Assembly: GCA_040754255.1 (NCBI GenBank)
Contig: JBFMDA010000033.1
Span: forward strand, 1 to 16,240
From: SURF-25 sp040754255
Lineage (GTDB): Bacteria; Omnitrophota; Gorgyraeia; Gygaellales; Profunditerraquicolaceae
Direction: 5' to 3'
Length of the DNA stretch: 16,240 bases
Every line of letters begins with the position of its first letter. The first letter of the stretch is position 1. A model generated the notes under the pieces. That model had not been told where the DNA came from, did no database searches, and worked only from the letters and a program-made list of their open reading frames with translations. The translations under genes and the position numbers were made by a program. This document shows positions 8,061-15,179 of the stretch, in pieces.

Positions 8061-8532
8061 GTCCTTTTCTGATCTCTGAGAGTTTCAGGTAGTGATGCCG
8101 TTCTTCGTCTATAATCCTGTCCATCGCATCCCTGTGGTTTTTAGGGACGAGGTTTTTTGCCTCCAGATAATAAAGTATGGAGTCAACCTCAAGGCCAATG
8201 GCAAACTGCAGCGCCTCTTTAGGCCCCTGGACCTTTTTTGCGGCTACTTCCGCTTTCTTTTCCGGCGTGAAGATATGCTCGTCGGCATAGGCCTTTAAAA
8301 AAGCAAAGTATTCGCCGGGATAACTTTCTGCGGGTTCATAGGTTTCTACTTTCTCAATCATGCCCTGGAAGGTCTTACGGTGCGTTACCTCTTCGTCCGC
8401 AAGAAAAAGGAACAGTTCTTTCGTCTTCTTTTCGCCCATATTCTGGGCTGCGAGGCGGTAAAAACGCTCCCCGTTTTCCTCGATACGGACTGCAAATTGC
8501 AATACTTCGCTTACGCTAAAGAAATCGGCCAT
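8056..8532 (-). CDS. Rubrerythrin-like ferritin-fold diiron protein without a rubredoxin domain
   Basis: This 158-residue protein is predicted to be a four-helix bundle with a diiron centre, most likely a peroxide- or oxygen-reducing protein in the cytoplasm. The iron ligands fit the family pattern: a glutamate at 18 or 19 in the EENGERFY segment, E48 and H51 in DEEVTH, E115 in GLEVDS, and E144 and H147 in DEERHH. There is no C-terminal CxxC pair, so the rubredoxin domain of classical rubrerythrin is absent and electrons must come from a separate donor. A strong Shine-Dalgarno sequence (AAAGGAGG, 8538-8545) overlaps the hydE stop codon, with 5 nt to the ATG. It is the last gene of the hydrogenase-side operon and may protect oxygen-sensitive hydrogenase and radical SAM proteins. 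A role in iron handling is also possible. Confidence 0.88.
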   Translation of the reverse strand: MADFFSVSEVLQFAVRIEENGERFYRLAAQNMGEKKTKELFLFLADEEVTHRKTFQGMIEKVETYEPAESYPGEYFAFLKAYADEHIFTPEKKAEVAAKKVQGPKEALQFAIGLEVDSILYYLEAKNLVPKNHRDAMDRIIDEERHHYLKLSEIRKGL

Positions 8533-8537
8533 TCTCT

Positions 8538-8545
8538 CCTCCTTT
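8538..8545 (-). promoter_or_regulatory. Strong ribosome binding site overlapping the hydE stop codon
   Basis: AAAGGAGG on the minus strand is nearly a full match to the anti-Shine-Dalgarno sequence and sits 5 nt before the rubrerythrin ATG. It shares bases with the TAA of hydE, so translation of the two genes is probably coupled. It is the strongest such site I saw in the window and suggests high expression of the last gene. Confidence 0.75.
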
Positions 8546-9725
8546 AGGAAACCCCAAGATCGGTAGGGGCCCTTCCTAATGATTGTAATAAGTTGACGAC
8601 AAATTCTATCCTTGACTCTATTGTAGTATCGGTGCCGGCGCGAAACGGATAAATAGAATATAGTTGTTGGTAACGGCTCGGTGTGGCATTAAGCATAATA
8701 GAATTCGCCCCTGCCATTAAGCCAAGCTGCAGAGCGTTCTTTTTATCCAGGGTTTCAAGCGCGGTAGTCACCAATATCTTTGCTTCGGGGTTGCGTATCC
8801 GCGCCTCTGCGATCACCTCAAGTGCCGTTTCCAAGGATACGTGCCCTTCCCCAGCCAAAGGCGTATCGGGGCAAGGAATAAAAGGGCCGAAAGAAAACAT
8901 TTCCGCGCCCAGCTCGGCTGTGAGGGAAATATCTTTTATTATATCCTCTTTGCGCCATCCGGGCAAGCCTATTAGAAAACCCGTCATTATCAGATACCCC
9001 ATCTTTCTTAGCGTAACAAGCAGTTCGAGGCGCTGGTTGAGGCTATGGCCCGGCTTCATTGTGGCGTATATCTGCGGGTTGCTGGTCTCAAAACGCAAGA
9101 GTACCCCCCGTAGGCCCTTGCGGTAAAGGGCCTCAAACGTATCGGGACTGCGCTCACCTATACTTAGCGTAAGCAGGCACGGGCTTTGCCGCATAATTCC
9201 TTCGACAACAGCAATGAGCGTATCTTCATCATAATACCCGTCTTCGCCCGACTGCAATACCAGGGCCTTGAAACCGAGCTTCTTCACCGCATATACCGCT
9301 GCGTCGATAATTTCTGCGGCTTCCATCCTATAGCGCTTGAGGGAGAGGTTTGTGTGCTGTATTCCGCAGTACAGGCACTCATTGCGGCAGTAATTGGAAA
9401 ATTCAATAATGCCGTGAACGCAGCAGGAATTGCCGTGGTATTTCTGCCTTATTTGGTTAGCCTTTTGATAACGCGTCCCGCTGTCCCGCGCCAGCCGCTT
9501 ATCAATTTCTTTTAATTTAAAAAACAGTTCCTGCCATGAATCAAGAATGGCCTCGGCTTGCACGCCCGGGATCTTCTGGATTATGAAACCGCCCTGCGCG
9601 TACGCATATTCACCGCAGGAAATCTGAAAAAGCTCATTTCTTGCCTTTCTTTTTTCGCCGAAATAATCTAAGGTAACAAGGGCATCATTGACCTCAAGCA
9701 CCTTTCCCGGTATGGAGTAACACAT
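8544..9725 (-). CDS. hydE: HypC-HydE fusion: [FeFe]-hydrogenase maturase HydE with an N-terminal HypC domain
   Basis: HydE is a radical SAM enzyme that acts on the iron-CO-CN-cysteine product of HydG during assembly of the [FeFe]-hydrogenase H-cluster. Residues 100-393 are HydE-like: VHGIIEFSNYCRNECLYCG holds the C113-x3-C117-x2-C120 cluster motif, and LVLQSGEDGYYDEDTL, RFETSNPQIY and SFGPFIPCPDTPL follow. The N-terminus is different. Residues 1-75 open with MCYSIPGKVLEVNDALVTLD and continue with GEYAYAQGGFIIQKI, which is the HypC/HupF pattern including the essential Cys2. HypC normally carries the Fe(CN)2CO unit in the [NiFe] pathway together with HypD. The domain replaces the usual HydE N-terminal helices, giving 393 residues where HydE alone has about 350. 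The start codon shares one base with the hydG stop, so no alternative start removes the domain except an unlikely internal one. Biotin synthase and PylB are less likely because of the context. The fusion is directly visible; its function is inferred. Confidence 0.9.
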   Translation of the reverse strand: MCYSIPGKVLEVNDALVTLDYFGEKRKARNELFQISCGEYAYAQGGFIIQKIPGVQAEAILDSWQELFFKLKEIDKRLARDSGTRYQKANQIRQKYHGNSCCVHGIIEFSNYCRNECLYCGIQHTNLSLKRYRMEAAEIIDAAVYAVKKLGFKALVLQSGEDGYYDEDTLIAVVEGIMRQSPCLLTLSIGERSPDTFEALYRKGLRGVLLRFETSNPQIYATMKPGHSLNQRLELLVTLRKMGYLIMTGFLIGLPGWRKEDIIKDISLTAELGAEMFSFGPFIPCPDTPLAGEGHVSLETALEVIAEARIRNPEAKILVTTALETLDKKNALQLGLMAGANSIMLNATPSRYQQLYSIYPFRAGTDTTIESRIEFVVNLLQSLGRAPTDLGVS

Positions 9726-11101
9726 CAGAAATATAGGTCCCTTCTGCCTTCTGCGACCAAGGCAAGGCGCTTTTTTGTCTCGGCACGCACTTCCTCGTCT
9801 TCTATCTGTGCCAAATAGGCGGCAATAAGTTCGTGGCCTTTTACGTAGACGCCGTTGGCCTTTGCAAAATCTTCGAGGTACTCGGCAAAGGTGAGCAGGG
9901 CGTTAGGCCGGCAGAACGTATGGATATGCCCGGTTTTTGAAAGCCCCATAAAACGCTCGCCTGTACGGCCCGAACGGTAACACGCGGTGCAAAAACTCGG
10001 CAAAAACCCTTCCGCGATAATGTCCTTGATCACCTCTTCAAGGTTTCTCTCGTCGGTAATTTCGAACTGCGGCTGGCTTGACTTGCTGCCGTAGCCTCCG
10101 GTGACCGTGCAGGAACCGGCAGAGGCCTGGGAGATGCCGATCTTAAACGCCTTTTTCCTTATTTCGGGCGATTCGCGGGTAGAGAGTATCATGCCCGTAT
10201 AAGGAACGCAGATCCTTAGAATAGCGATAAGTTTCAAAAAATCGTTGTCACTCACAGGATATCCGGGTTTAAAAGTTACCGTGGGGGCAGGCCTAAACCT
10301 GGGCACAGAAAACGTATGCGGCCCGACACCGTATTCTTTCTCCATACACTGGGCATGGGCAATGAGTGAGAGCACCTCAAACCTCCAATCATAGAGCCCG
10401 AACAATACCCCCATCCCGTAATCATCGATACCTGCTTCATAGGCTCGGCATGGCGCGGTAAGCTGCCGCCGGTAATCTGCTTTCGGCCCGCAGTGAAGAG
10501 ACGCATACGTTTGGCGATGATACGTCTCCTGAAACAGCTGATACGTACCGATGCCGGCAGCTTTCAATTTTGCGTAATCATCTTTTGAAGTTGCCGCTAC
10601 ATTCACGTTGATCCTGCGGATATTTCCTTTATCGGTCTTGACCCCATAAATCCTTTGTATTGCACGTACGGTGTCATCAATGGGGTTATGCCGGGGGTCT
10701 TCTCCGCATTCTAGCAGGACGCGCTTGTGCCCCATTGCAATAATAAGCCTTGTCTGTGCTTCTACTTCTTCCAGCGAGAGCTTCCTGCGGGAAAGCCCGG
10801 TGTTTGAAGAATGAAAATTACAATACGAGCAATCGTTTACGCAAAAATCGGAAATATACAGCGGTGCAAAAAAGACAAGCCTTTCCCCGTAGATATCTTT
10901 CTTGATTGACCCTGCGATGCGGAAGAGTTCCGTGCACACGGCCTCATCGTTACTGTTCGCCAATATGCCTGCCTCTATAAGACCCAAACCCTTTTTCTCT
11001 TGCGCCTTTTCGAATATCTCTTTTATTTTCGCTGAAGGGGACGATTTTGTCTTTTCGAGAACAGCATGGATATTTCTTTCGTCAATTATCTTCTGGATCA
11101 C
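9725..11101 (-). CDS. hydG: HydG, tyrosine-cleaving radical SAM maturase of [FeFe] hydrogenase
   Basis: HydG splits tyrosine into p-cresol, CO and cyanide and loads the two ligands onto iron, forming the precursor of the H-cluster. From the GTG start (11099-11101) the protein has 458 residues. The SAM cluster motif is CVNDCSYC (C87, C91, C94), preceded by FFAPLYISDF. The C-terminus has CTACYRSGRTGERFM with a third cysteine in HTFCRP: C371-x2-C374-x22-C397 is the second-cluster motif that sets HydG apart from the thiazole enzyme ThiH. The GTG start is chosen over an upstream ATG (11144-11146) because GAGG (11109-11112) lies 7 nt before it. It also gives a neat GTGA 4-nt overlap with the stop of the endopeptidase gene. 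The hydE start overlaps the hydG stop. No HydF GTPase scaffold gene is present in the window. Confidence 0.95.
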   Translation of the reverse strand: MIQKIIDERNIHAVLEKTKSSPSAKIKEIFEKAQEKKGLGLIEAGILANSNDEAVCTELFRIAGSIKKDIYGERLVFFAPLYISDFCVNDCSYCNFHSSNTGLSRRKLSLEEVEAQTRLIIAMGHKRVLLECGEDPRHNPIDDTVRAIQRIYGVKTDKGNIRRINVNVAATSKDDYAKLKAAGIGTYQLFQETYHRQTYASLHCGPKADYRRQLTAPCRAYEAGIDDYGMGVLFGLYDWRFEVLSLIAHAQCMEKEYGVGPHTFSVPRFRPAPTVTFKPGYPVSDNDFLKLIAILRICVPYTGMILSTRESPEIRKKAFKIGISQASAGSCTVTGGYGSKSSQPQFEITDERNLEEVIKDIIAEGFLPSFCTACYRSGRTGERFMGLSKTGHIHTFCRPNALLTFAEYLEDFAKANGVYVKGHELIAAYLAQIEDEEVRAETKKRLALVAEGRRDLYF

Positions 11102-11589
11102 TTTTCTGCCTCGCTGAGTAAGGATGCGTAATGCGCAAGGAACCAATGTTCCGATATATCAAGTTTCTCTGATAGGGCGGGGCTAAGCGGATCACCCAAT
11201 CCAAGGTTAGCCGGCTGCACTGCCAGAAGGGAGACCTGTGCGCCTGATGATTGCTGCAAGAAACTATTCAAAAAATCCGGGGCGAGGCTATGCGTAAAGA
11301 ACACGCTTCTCGTCGAGCAAGTACGCAGATCAAAAAGCTTCATCTGGCCAGGCAGAGCGCCAAAATCCACTGCGTCAATAAGCAATACAATACGGGGGCC
11401 TTCTTTCGTTATCTTGCCAAGGTAGTTTTCGGGAGCGCTGCCTGAATCTATAACCTTGATAGTAAGTTTACCCTGAAGCCTTTGCGCTAAAAGCGAGCCA
11501 AACCCATCGTCTCCCCTCAACACATTTCCTACTCCCACTATAAGGGATTCAGATCCTAGTACGGGAATTAATTCTTCCAGCGTTTCCAT
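11098..11589 (-). CDS. hycI: [NiFe]-hydrogenase maturation endopeptidase (HycI/HyaD family)
   Basis: This protease removes a C-terminal peptide from the [NiFe]-hydrogenase large subunit after the metal centre is inserted. From ATG 11587-11589 it has 163 residues, close to HycI of group 4 hydrogenases. Key motifs are GVGNVLRGDDGFG (residues 19-31, with the metal-site aspartates D27/D28), LLIDAVDFGALPG with the second metal-binding aspartate, and FFTHSLAPD with the conserved histidine. LLAVQPANLGLGDPLSP matches the family's late segment. An upstream ATG at 11644-11646 would overlap the ferredoxin gene by 40 nt and add residues of low-complexity character, so it is less likely; the chosen start has AAGG about 7 nt upstream. 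The gene lies directly between the ferredoxin and hydG. Its presence implies a [NiFe] large subunit encoded elsewhere, probably upstream. Confidence 0.9.
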   Translation of the reverse strand: METLEELIPVLGSESLIVGVGNVLRGDDGFGSLLAQRLQGKLTIKVIDSGSAPENYLGKITKEGPRIVLLIDAVDFGALPGQMKLFDLRTCSTRSVFFTHSLAPDFLNSFLQQSSGAQVSLLAVQPANLGLGDPLSPALSEKLDISEHWFLAHYASLLSEAEK

Positions 11590-11606
11590 GGCAAGGCCTT
11601 GACGGA

Positions 11607-12206
11607 TTACGATTTCAGGACTGCTTCGCGGCGGCAACGGGGGCAAAGGAAGCGAAATCGGTCAGAACGGTTAAAATCCGCACCCTTCTTCTCAACGCCC
11701 CTTTCTTTATAGATGAGATTTATATTCGCAAGGTAGAATAAAAATAGGCTTACATTTGCAAAGGCAAGCGGGCCGAGTCTCTGTGCTGCCCAAAGTATCT
11801 GATCTTCAGGAGCTATGAGATCTCCGCAGCATTCGCATAAAAGAAGTGCTTTACGTATCTGTTGGTATAATTCCTGGCGTTTCCCTGTAGTCGCCAAGTC
11901 GAATTCCCGCGACAGCATGATGCCTTTTGCGGTAAGGCAGTTTGCCTGGCATTGTCCGCAGAATATGCATAGGTCCCAATGCACCGTCAATATCCTTTCT
12001 CCGGCGACATCCTGCATCTCTATCGCCCTGGCAGGGCACACCTGCACGCAGGCACCGCAACCGACACAGTCTTTCTCATAGAAATAGGGTTTGCCCCTGA
12101 ACCGTTCGAACGGTTCATGCGGTTTAAAGGGAAAGCCCGATGTATACGGGCCTTTCAGTAATGCCCGTATCGCCTCTTTTAGCTCTCGCAGTTTAGGATA
12201 ACGCAT
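11607..12206 (-). CDS. Two-cluster [4Fe-4S] ferredoxin subunit of the membrane hydrogenase (HycF/MbhN/NuoI-like)
   Basis: This 199-residue protein probably carries electrons between soluble ferredoxin and the hydrogenase core on the cytoplasmic side of the membrane. Two C-x2-C-x2-C-x3-C motifs are seen: CVGCGACVQVC (C47, C50, C53, C57) and CIFCGQCQANC (C80, C83, C86, C90). The N-terminus (PKLRELKEAIRALLKGPYT) resembles NuoI/HycF-type subunits. A C-terminal region adds CECC (C124, C126, C127) and CPRC (C188, C191), which could bind zinc or another iron centre. The start at ATG 12204-12206 is supported by GAGGA (12212-12216) 5 nt upstream and overlaps the mrpG-like gene by 14 nt. A longer frame from 12287 would overlap that gene by 95 nt and is rejected. 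Confidence 0.88.
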   Translation of the reverse strand: MRYPKLRELKEAIRALLKGPYTSGFPFKPHEPFERFRGKPYFYEKDCVGCGACVQVCPARAIEMQDVAGERILTVHWDLCIFCGQCQANCLTAKGIMLSREFDLATTGKRQELYQQIRKALLLCECCGDLIAPEDQILWAAQRLGPLAFANVSLFLFYLANINLIYKERGVEKKGADFNRSDRFRFLCPRCRREAVLKS

Positions 12207-12528
12207 TCCTGTCCTCTTCGTATTTATTGCAAACTGATTTTTCCCACAGCTTGATACCATGTAGATGCGCTCCTCTGGCCAGCGCATGCGCGGCCACGGG
12301 CGAAGTAAGCAAGAGAAAGATGATGCATAGTATTGACTTGATGCCGGCTGCTGAAAGCCCGAATTTTATGCACACGCCGAATAATATACTGCAGGTGCCC
12401 AGCGTGACGCATTTCGTAGAAGCCTGCAGGCGGTTATAGATATCGGGGAGGCGTAACAGGCCGATGCAGCCAAAAAGGTCGAAGGTAATGCCGAGGATAA
12501 TAAAAAAGAGGGATAACGCTTCAATCAT
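12193..12528 (-). CDS. mrpG: MrpG/MnhG-like antiporter subunit (MbhC-like)
   Basis: This small membrane protein (111 residues) is one of the subunits shared by Mrp cation/proton antiporters and Mbh-type hydrogenases. It has three predicted membrane helices (about 4-24, 40-62, 64-82). The motif GCIGLLRLPDIYNRLQASTK (about residues 21-40) is typical of MnhG, followed by the TLGTCSILFGV segment. Its start overlaps the mrpF-like gene by 8 nt and its end overlaps the ferredoxin gene by 14 nt. In Mbh complexes the E, F and G subunits form the sodium-translocating end of the membrane arm. The direct overlap with a hydrogenase ferredoxin argues that this set belongs to an enzyme complex rather than a stand-alone antiporter. 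Confidence 0.9.
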   Translation of the reverse strand: MIEALSLFFIILGITFDLFGCIGLLRLPDIYNRLQASTKCVTLGTCSILFGVCIKFGLSAAGIKSILCIIFLLLTSPVAAHALARGAHLHGIKLWEKSVCNKYEEDRNALS

Positions 12529-12859
12529 CGAAGTTCCTTCCTTCTAGGAATTTTGCCAGTGCCAGGGTACCGATGAAACTCTGCAATGCCCAGGCAATGG
12601 CGATATCAAGATACCATTCTTTTTTTGTATACACCGCAAGTATTGCACAGAAGCCGACCACAAGGATCCCCAGTATGTCAGCTGCAACCGATCTGTCTGC
12701 GGCAGTCGGACCCTTAAAGATCCTGAGCATCGAGAGAAAAAAGCAAAGCAAGAGGTAGAGCATAAGTTTTGTGGGCGCGCTTGCCTCAAGAAAAGAAAAA
12801 ATGTAGACGATGAGCCCCGATAAAAAGATAAAGCCCAATAACCAGCGTATGAATTTCAT
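12521..12859 (-). CDS. mrpF: MrpF/MnhF-like antiporter subunit (MbhB-like)
   Basis: This protein has 112 residues and three predicted membrane helices (about 4-24, 32-50, 60-82). The central segment MLRIFKGPTAADRSVAADIL matches the conserved MnhF/MrpF stretch (RxxxGPTxxDRxxAxD). It is the usual neighbour of MrpE and MrpG, and the three together are thought to form the Na+ transport part of the complex. The start overlaps mrpE by 4 nt and the end overlaps mrpG by 8 nt. It is slightly longer than typical MrpF because of an extra N-terminal hydrophobic stretch and the tail KFLEGRNFDD. Confidence 0.9.
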   Translation of the reverse strand: MKFIRWLLGFIFLSGLIVYIFSFLEASAPTKLMLYLLLCFFLSMLRIFKGPTAADRSVAADILGILVVGFCAILAVYTKKEWYLDIAIAWALQSFIGTLALAKFLEGRNFDD

Positions 12860-13350
12860 TCAAATACCTCTTTTAATATCCTCTCGAATTTCGATACTAT
12901 AATCCGCGACGCTTCTTCGATGTCTTGGGTCTTGACGTCAATCCAGTGTATATAGAGGTACCCTTTCTCCTGGTCCACATCCACCGAAAAAGTCCCGGGG
13001 GTGAGCGTGATAAAGTTTGCCAAGAAGGTAAGCGCAGTTTCCGTTTTAAGAACCGTCTTGACTTTCACAATGCCGGGATTAATCGGTAAACGCGGGTTCA
13101 AAACCCTGCACGCCACATCAAGGTTTGCCTTCAGGCATTCCCAGGCGAATACGAACATATATACGATAAACCATGCGTAACGCTTAAGCTCAAACCACCT
13201 GTAGGCCTTATCGGTAAACATATCGCCCATGCTCAAGGCCACCACGAGCGCAACCAGCAATCCTACGGAAAGGTGCTGCCATTCAAGACTAAAAGACAGA
13301 AGCATCCACAGTAGAAAAGAAACTATGAAGGTAATGACCTTTGAACGCAT
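12856..13350 (-). CDS. mrpE: MrpE/MnhE-like antiporter subunit (MbhA-like)
   Basis: This 164-residue membrane protein has two or three N-terminal helices and a soluble C-terminal half. The conserved MnhE features are visible: VFAWECLKANLDVACRVLNP, the NPGIVKVKT segment, and LANFITLTPGTFSVDVD followed by YLYIHWIDV. It forms the E-F-G trio with the next two genes. One nucleotide separates it from the MrpD-like gene, and 4 nt overlap with mrpF. The size and motifs are normal for the family. Confidence 0.93.
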   Translation of the reverse strand: MRSKVITFIVSFLLWMLLSFSLEWQHLSVGLLVALVVALSMGDMFTDKAYRWFELKRYAWFIVYMFVFAWECLKANLDVACRVLNPRLPINPGIVKVKTVLKTETALTFLANFITLTPGTFSVDVDQEKGYLYIHWIDVKTQDIEEASRIIVSKFERILKEVFE

Positions 13351-13351
13351 G

Positions 13352-14836
13352 CTACTTCACCCCCAACACCCAGCTAATGTATTCGCGCCCTGCCAATAAT
13401 ACGTCAGCTGCCGGCTTGATAACAGCATTTATTATCACAGGAAAAAATAAACCTACGCCCACGCAAAGAATGGCAAGTGATACCATGGAAACTTTCATCG
13501 AGAAAGGCACTTCCTTTATCCCCATAACGGGATTCTGTGCCTTGCGCGCAAACGCGTACTTTTGTACTTTTAAAAAAGAGGCCAATGTAACCATGCTTAC
13601 CGCAAGGCAGACAATAGCCCCAAAAAAATGCTGCACCTGAAAAGCCGCGATAATAATGATAAGCTTGCTCCAAAAGCCGCACAGGGGAGGAATGCCGGCA
13701 ATAGAAAGAGAGGCGATTAAAGAGGTAACGCTGGTGACCGGCATTTCCTTGCTTAAGCCTTCCACCTTCTCCAGCCTTCTTGTGCCGGTGGCAAACTCTA
13801 CTGCGCCGGCATTTAAGAACAGGAGCGACTTAAATAATGAGTGGTTAAAAAGATGGAATAATCCTCCGATAATCCCTAAAGGGGTGCCCAGGCCGATTCC
13901 GAAGACCACGTATCCAATCTGGCTGATTGAATGATACGCAAGCAGCCGCTTGAAATCCCACTGGCCTATGGCAAGCAACACTCCGGCTACCATAGAAATA
14001 ATTCCCAACCACACAAAAATAAACGACATTGCCTGGCTAAAGCCTATAATATTAAAAATAACTCTCACTAATTGATAAATGCCCAGGGTCTTAATAACCA
14101 CTCCCGAGAGCATTGCGGACACAGGTGCCGGGGCAGCCGGATGCGCGTCCGCAAGCCAAGTATGAAACGGTACCAGGCCTGCTTTCAGCGCAAATCCCAT
14201 GGTAAAAAGCGCCACGCAGTATAATACGGTACTATCAGCGGGGCCTTGGCGCATCAACTGCCTTGCGATATCAGCCATATTTAAAGTCGATACCTTTGCC
14301 AGTAATATGCCGATAGCAAACAGGATCAACGCCGAGGCAATGCTGCCTAAGACCATATATTTAAAAGACGCCTCCAATTCCTCCGCCTCTGCCCCAAATG
14401 CCACCAGCGCATAGCTGGCAATCGAGGTAATCTCCAGAAACACGAACATATTAAACAAGTCCCCGCTTATGGCAACGCCGTTTAGGCCGGCGAGCAACAA
14501 ACAGAACAGTGTATAGTAAAGCCCCGGGGAGGTATAGCGTTTCTTGATGTATTCGGCAGAATACACTAGAGCCAGAAACCCGATGATATTGATTACCAGC
14601 AGGATCAGCACGCTTAAGGCATCGAGCTCCATGCAAATGCCAAACGGCGCCTTCCATTCTCCTACCGCATACGTCACGGCTCCTGTTTTTATCCAGTATA
14701 CGCTGGCAACGGATACGCACACCAGAAAAAAGCCCCCCGCAACAGCACACGCGCGGGCAAACCCTTCCTTACACTTGGACACAAGAGGTATTAAGAAAGC
14801 CAACCCCAGCGGTATCACCACAAATAAAGGAATCAT
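13352..14836 (-). CDS. mrpD: MrpD/MbhH-like proton-pumping antiporter subunit
   Basis: This 494-residue polytopic protein belongs to the NuoL/M/N and MrpA/D family of ion-translocating subunits. About fourteen membrane helices are expected. Conserved charged residues of the proton path are in place: E135 in NMFVFLEITSIASYALVAFG, K218 in GFALKAGLVPFHTWLADAHP, K249 in the following helix, histidines in LFHLFNHSLFKSLLF (328 and 332), and K391 in FWSKL. The order (after MrpC, before MrpE) is that of mrp operons and of the Mbh A-H set. A stand-alone Mrp antiporter is possible from this gene alone, but the ferredoxin and protease downstream favour a hydrogenase complex. Confidence 0.94.
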   Translation of the reverse strand: MIPLFVVIPLGLAFLIPLVSKCKEGFARACAVAGGFFLVCVSVASVYWIKTGAVTYAVGEWKAPFGICMELDALSVLILLVINIIGFLALVYSAEYIKKRYTSPGLYYTLFCLLLAGLNGVAISGDLFNMFVFLEITSIASYALVAFGAEAEELEASFKYMVLGSIASALILFAIGILLAKVSTLNMADIARQLMRQGPADSTVLYCVALFTMGFALKAGLVPFHTWLADAHPAAPAPVSAMLSGVVIKTLGIYQLVRVIFNIIGFSQAMSFIFVWLGIISMVAGVLLAIGQWDFKRLLAYHSISQIGYVVFGIGLGTPLGIIGGLFHLFNHSLFKSLLFLNAGAVEFATGTRRLEKVEGLSKEMPVTSVTSLIASLSIAGIPPLCGFWSKLIIIIAAFQVQHFFGAIVCLAVSMVTLASFLKVQKYAFARKAQNPVMGIKEVPFSMKVSMVSLAILCVGVGLFFPVIINAVIKPAADVLLAGREYISWVLGVK

Positions 14837-14840
14837 GCGT

Positions 14841-15179
14841 TTAACCTCTTAACCTGCGGATTTCATTTATATCAAACGTGCGGTACTTTTCATACAGCCT
14901 GACTGCTATCGCTACCATAAGCGCAGTAACCGCTAAACCAATCACGATAGAGGTGAGAATAAGCGCCTGCGGGAGCGGGTCAACAAAATTGGTAATAGTG
15001 AGTTCCCGGTCAAGTATGGGTGCCTCTGCTGCACTACGATAGCCTGCCAGGATAAAAAACAGATTGATCGCATATTCCATAATTCCCAGCCCGATAATTT
15101 TCTTGACCAGGTTTTTCTTCACCAAAAGGCAATACAAGCCTATCGCGAATAATATGGTGCACAGTATATACAGGCTCAT
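14841..15179 (-). CDS. mrpC: MrpC/NuoK-like subunit (MbhG-like)
   Basis: This small membrane protein has 112 residues and three helices (about 2-20, 28-47, 71-95) in the MnhC/NuoK family. LVKKIIGLGIMEYAINLFFILAG carries the glutamate in the second helix that belongs to the ion path. VDPLPQALILTSIVIGLAVTAL is the strongest family signature. It starts inside the end of the MrpB-like gene (4-nt overlap) and ends 4 nt before the MrpD-like gene. Its length is normal for MrpC and slightly longer than NuoK. Confidence 0.93.
   Translation of the reverse strand: MSLYILCTILFAIGLYCLLVKKNLVKKIIGLGIMEYAINLFFILAGYRSAAEAPILDRELTITNFVDPLPQALILTSIVIGLAVTALMVAIAVRLYEKYRTFDINEIRRLRG

Noticed and set aside
8544..9725. 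Biotin synthase or PylB instead of HydE
   Set aside because: The segment around the cluster motif (GIIEFSNYCRNECLYCG), the HydG neighbour and the HypC domain all point to HydE.
9725..11101. Thiazole synthase ThiH instead of HydG
   Set aside because: The C-terminal C371-x2-C374-x22-C397 motif is specific to HydG, and no thiamine genes are nearby.
12207..12287. Longer N-terminus for the ferredoxin subunit
   Set aside because: It would overlap the mrpG-like gene by 95 nt and add residues unlike the family, and a good ribosome binding site supports ATG 12204-12206.
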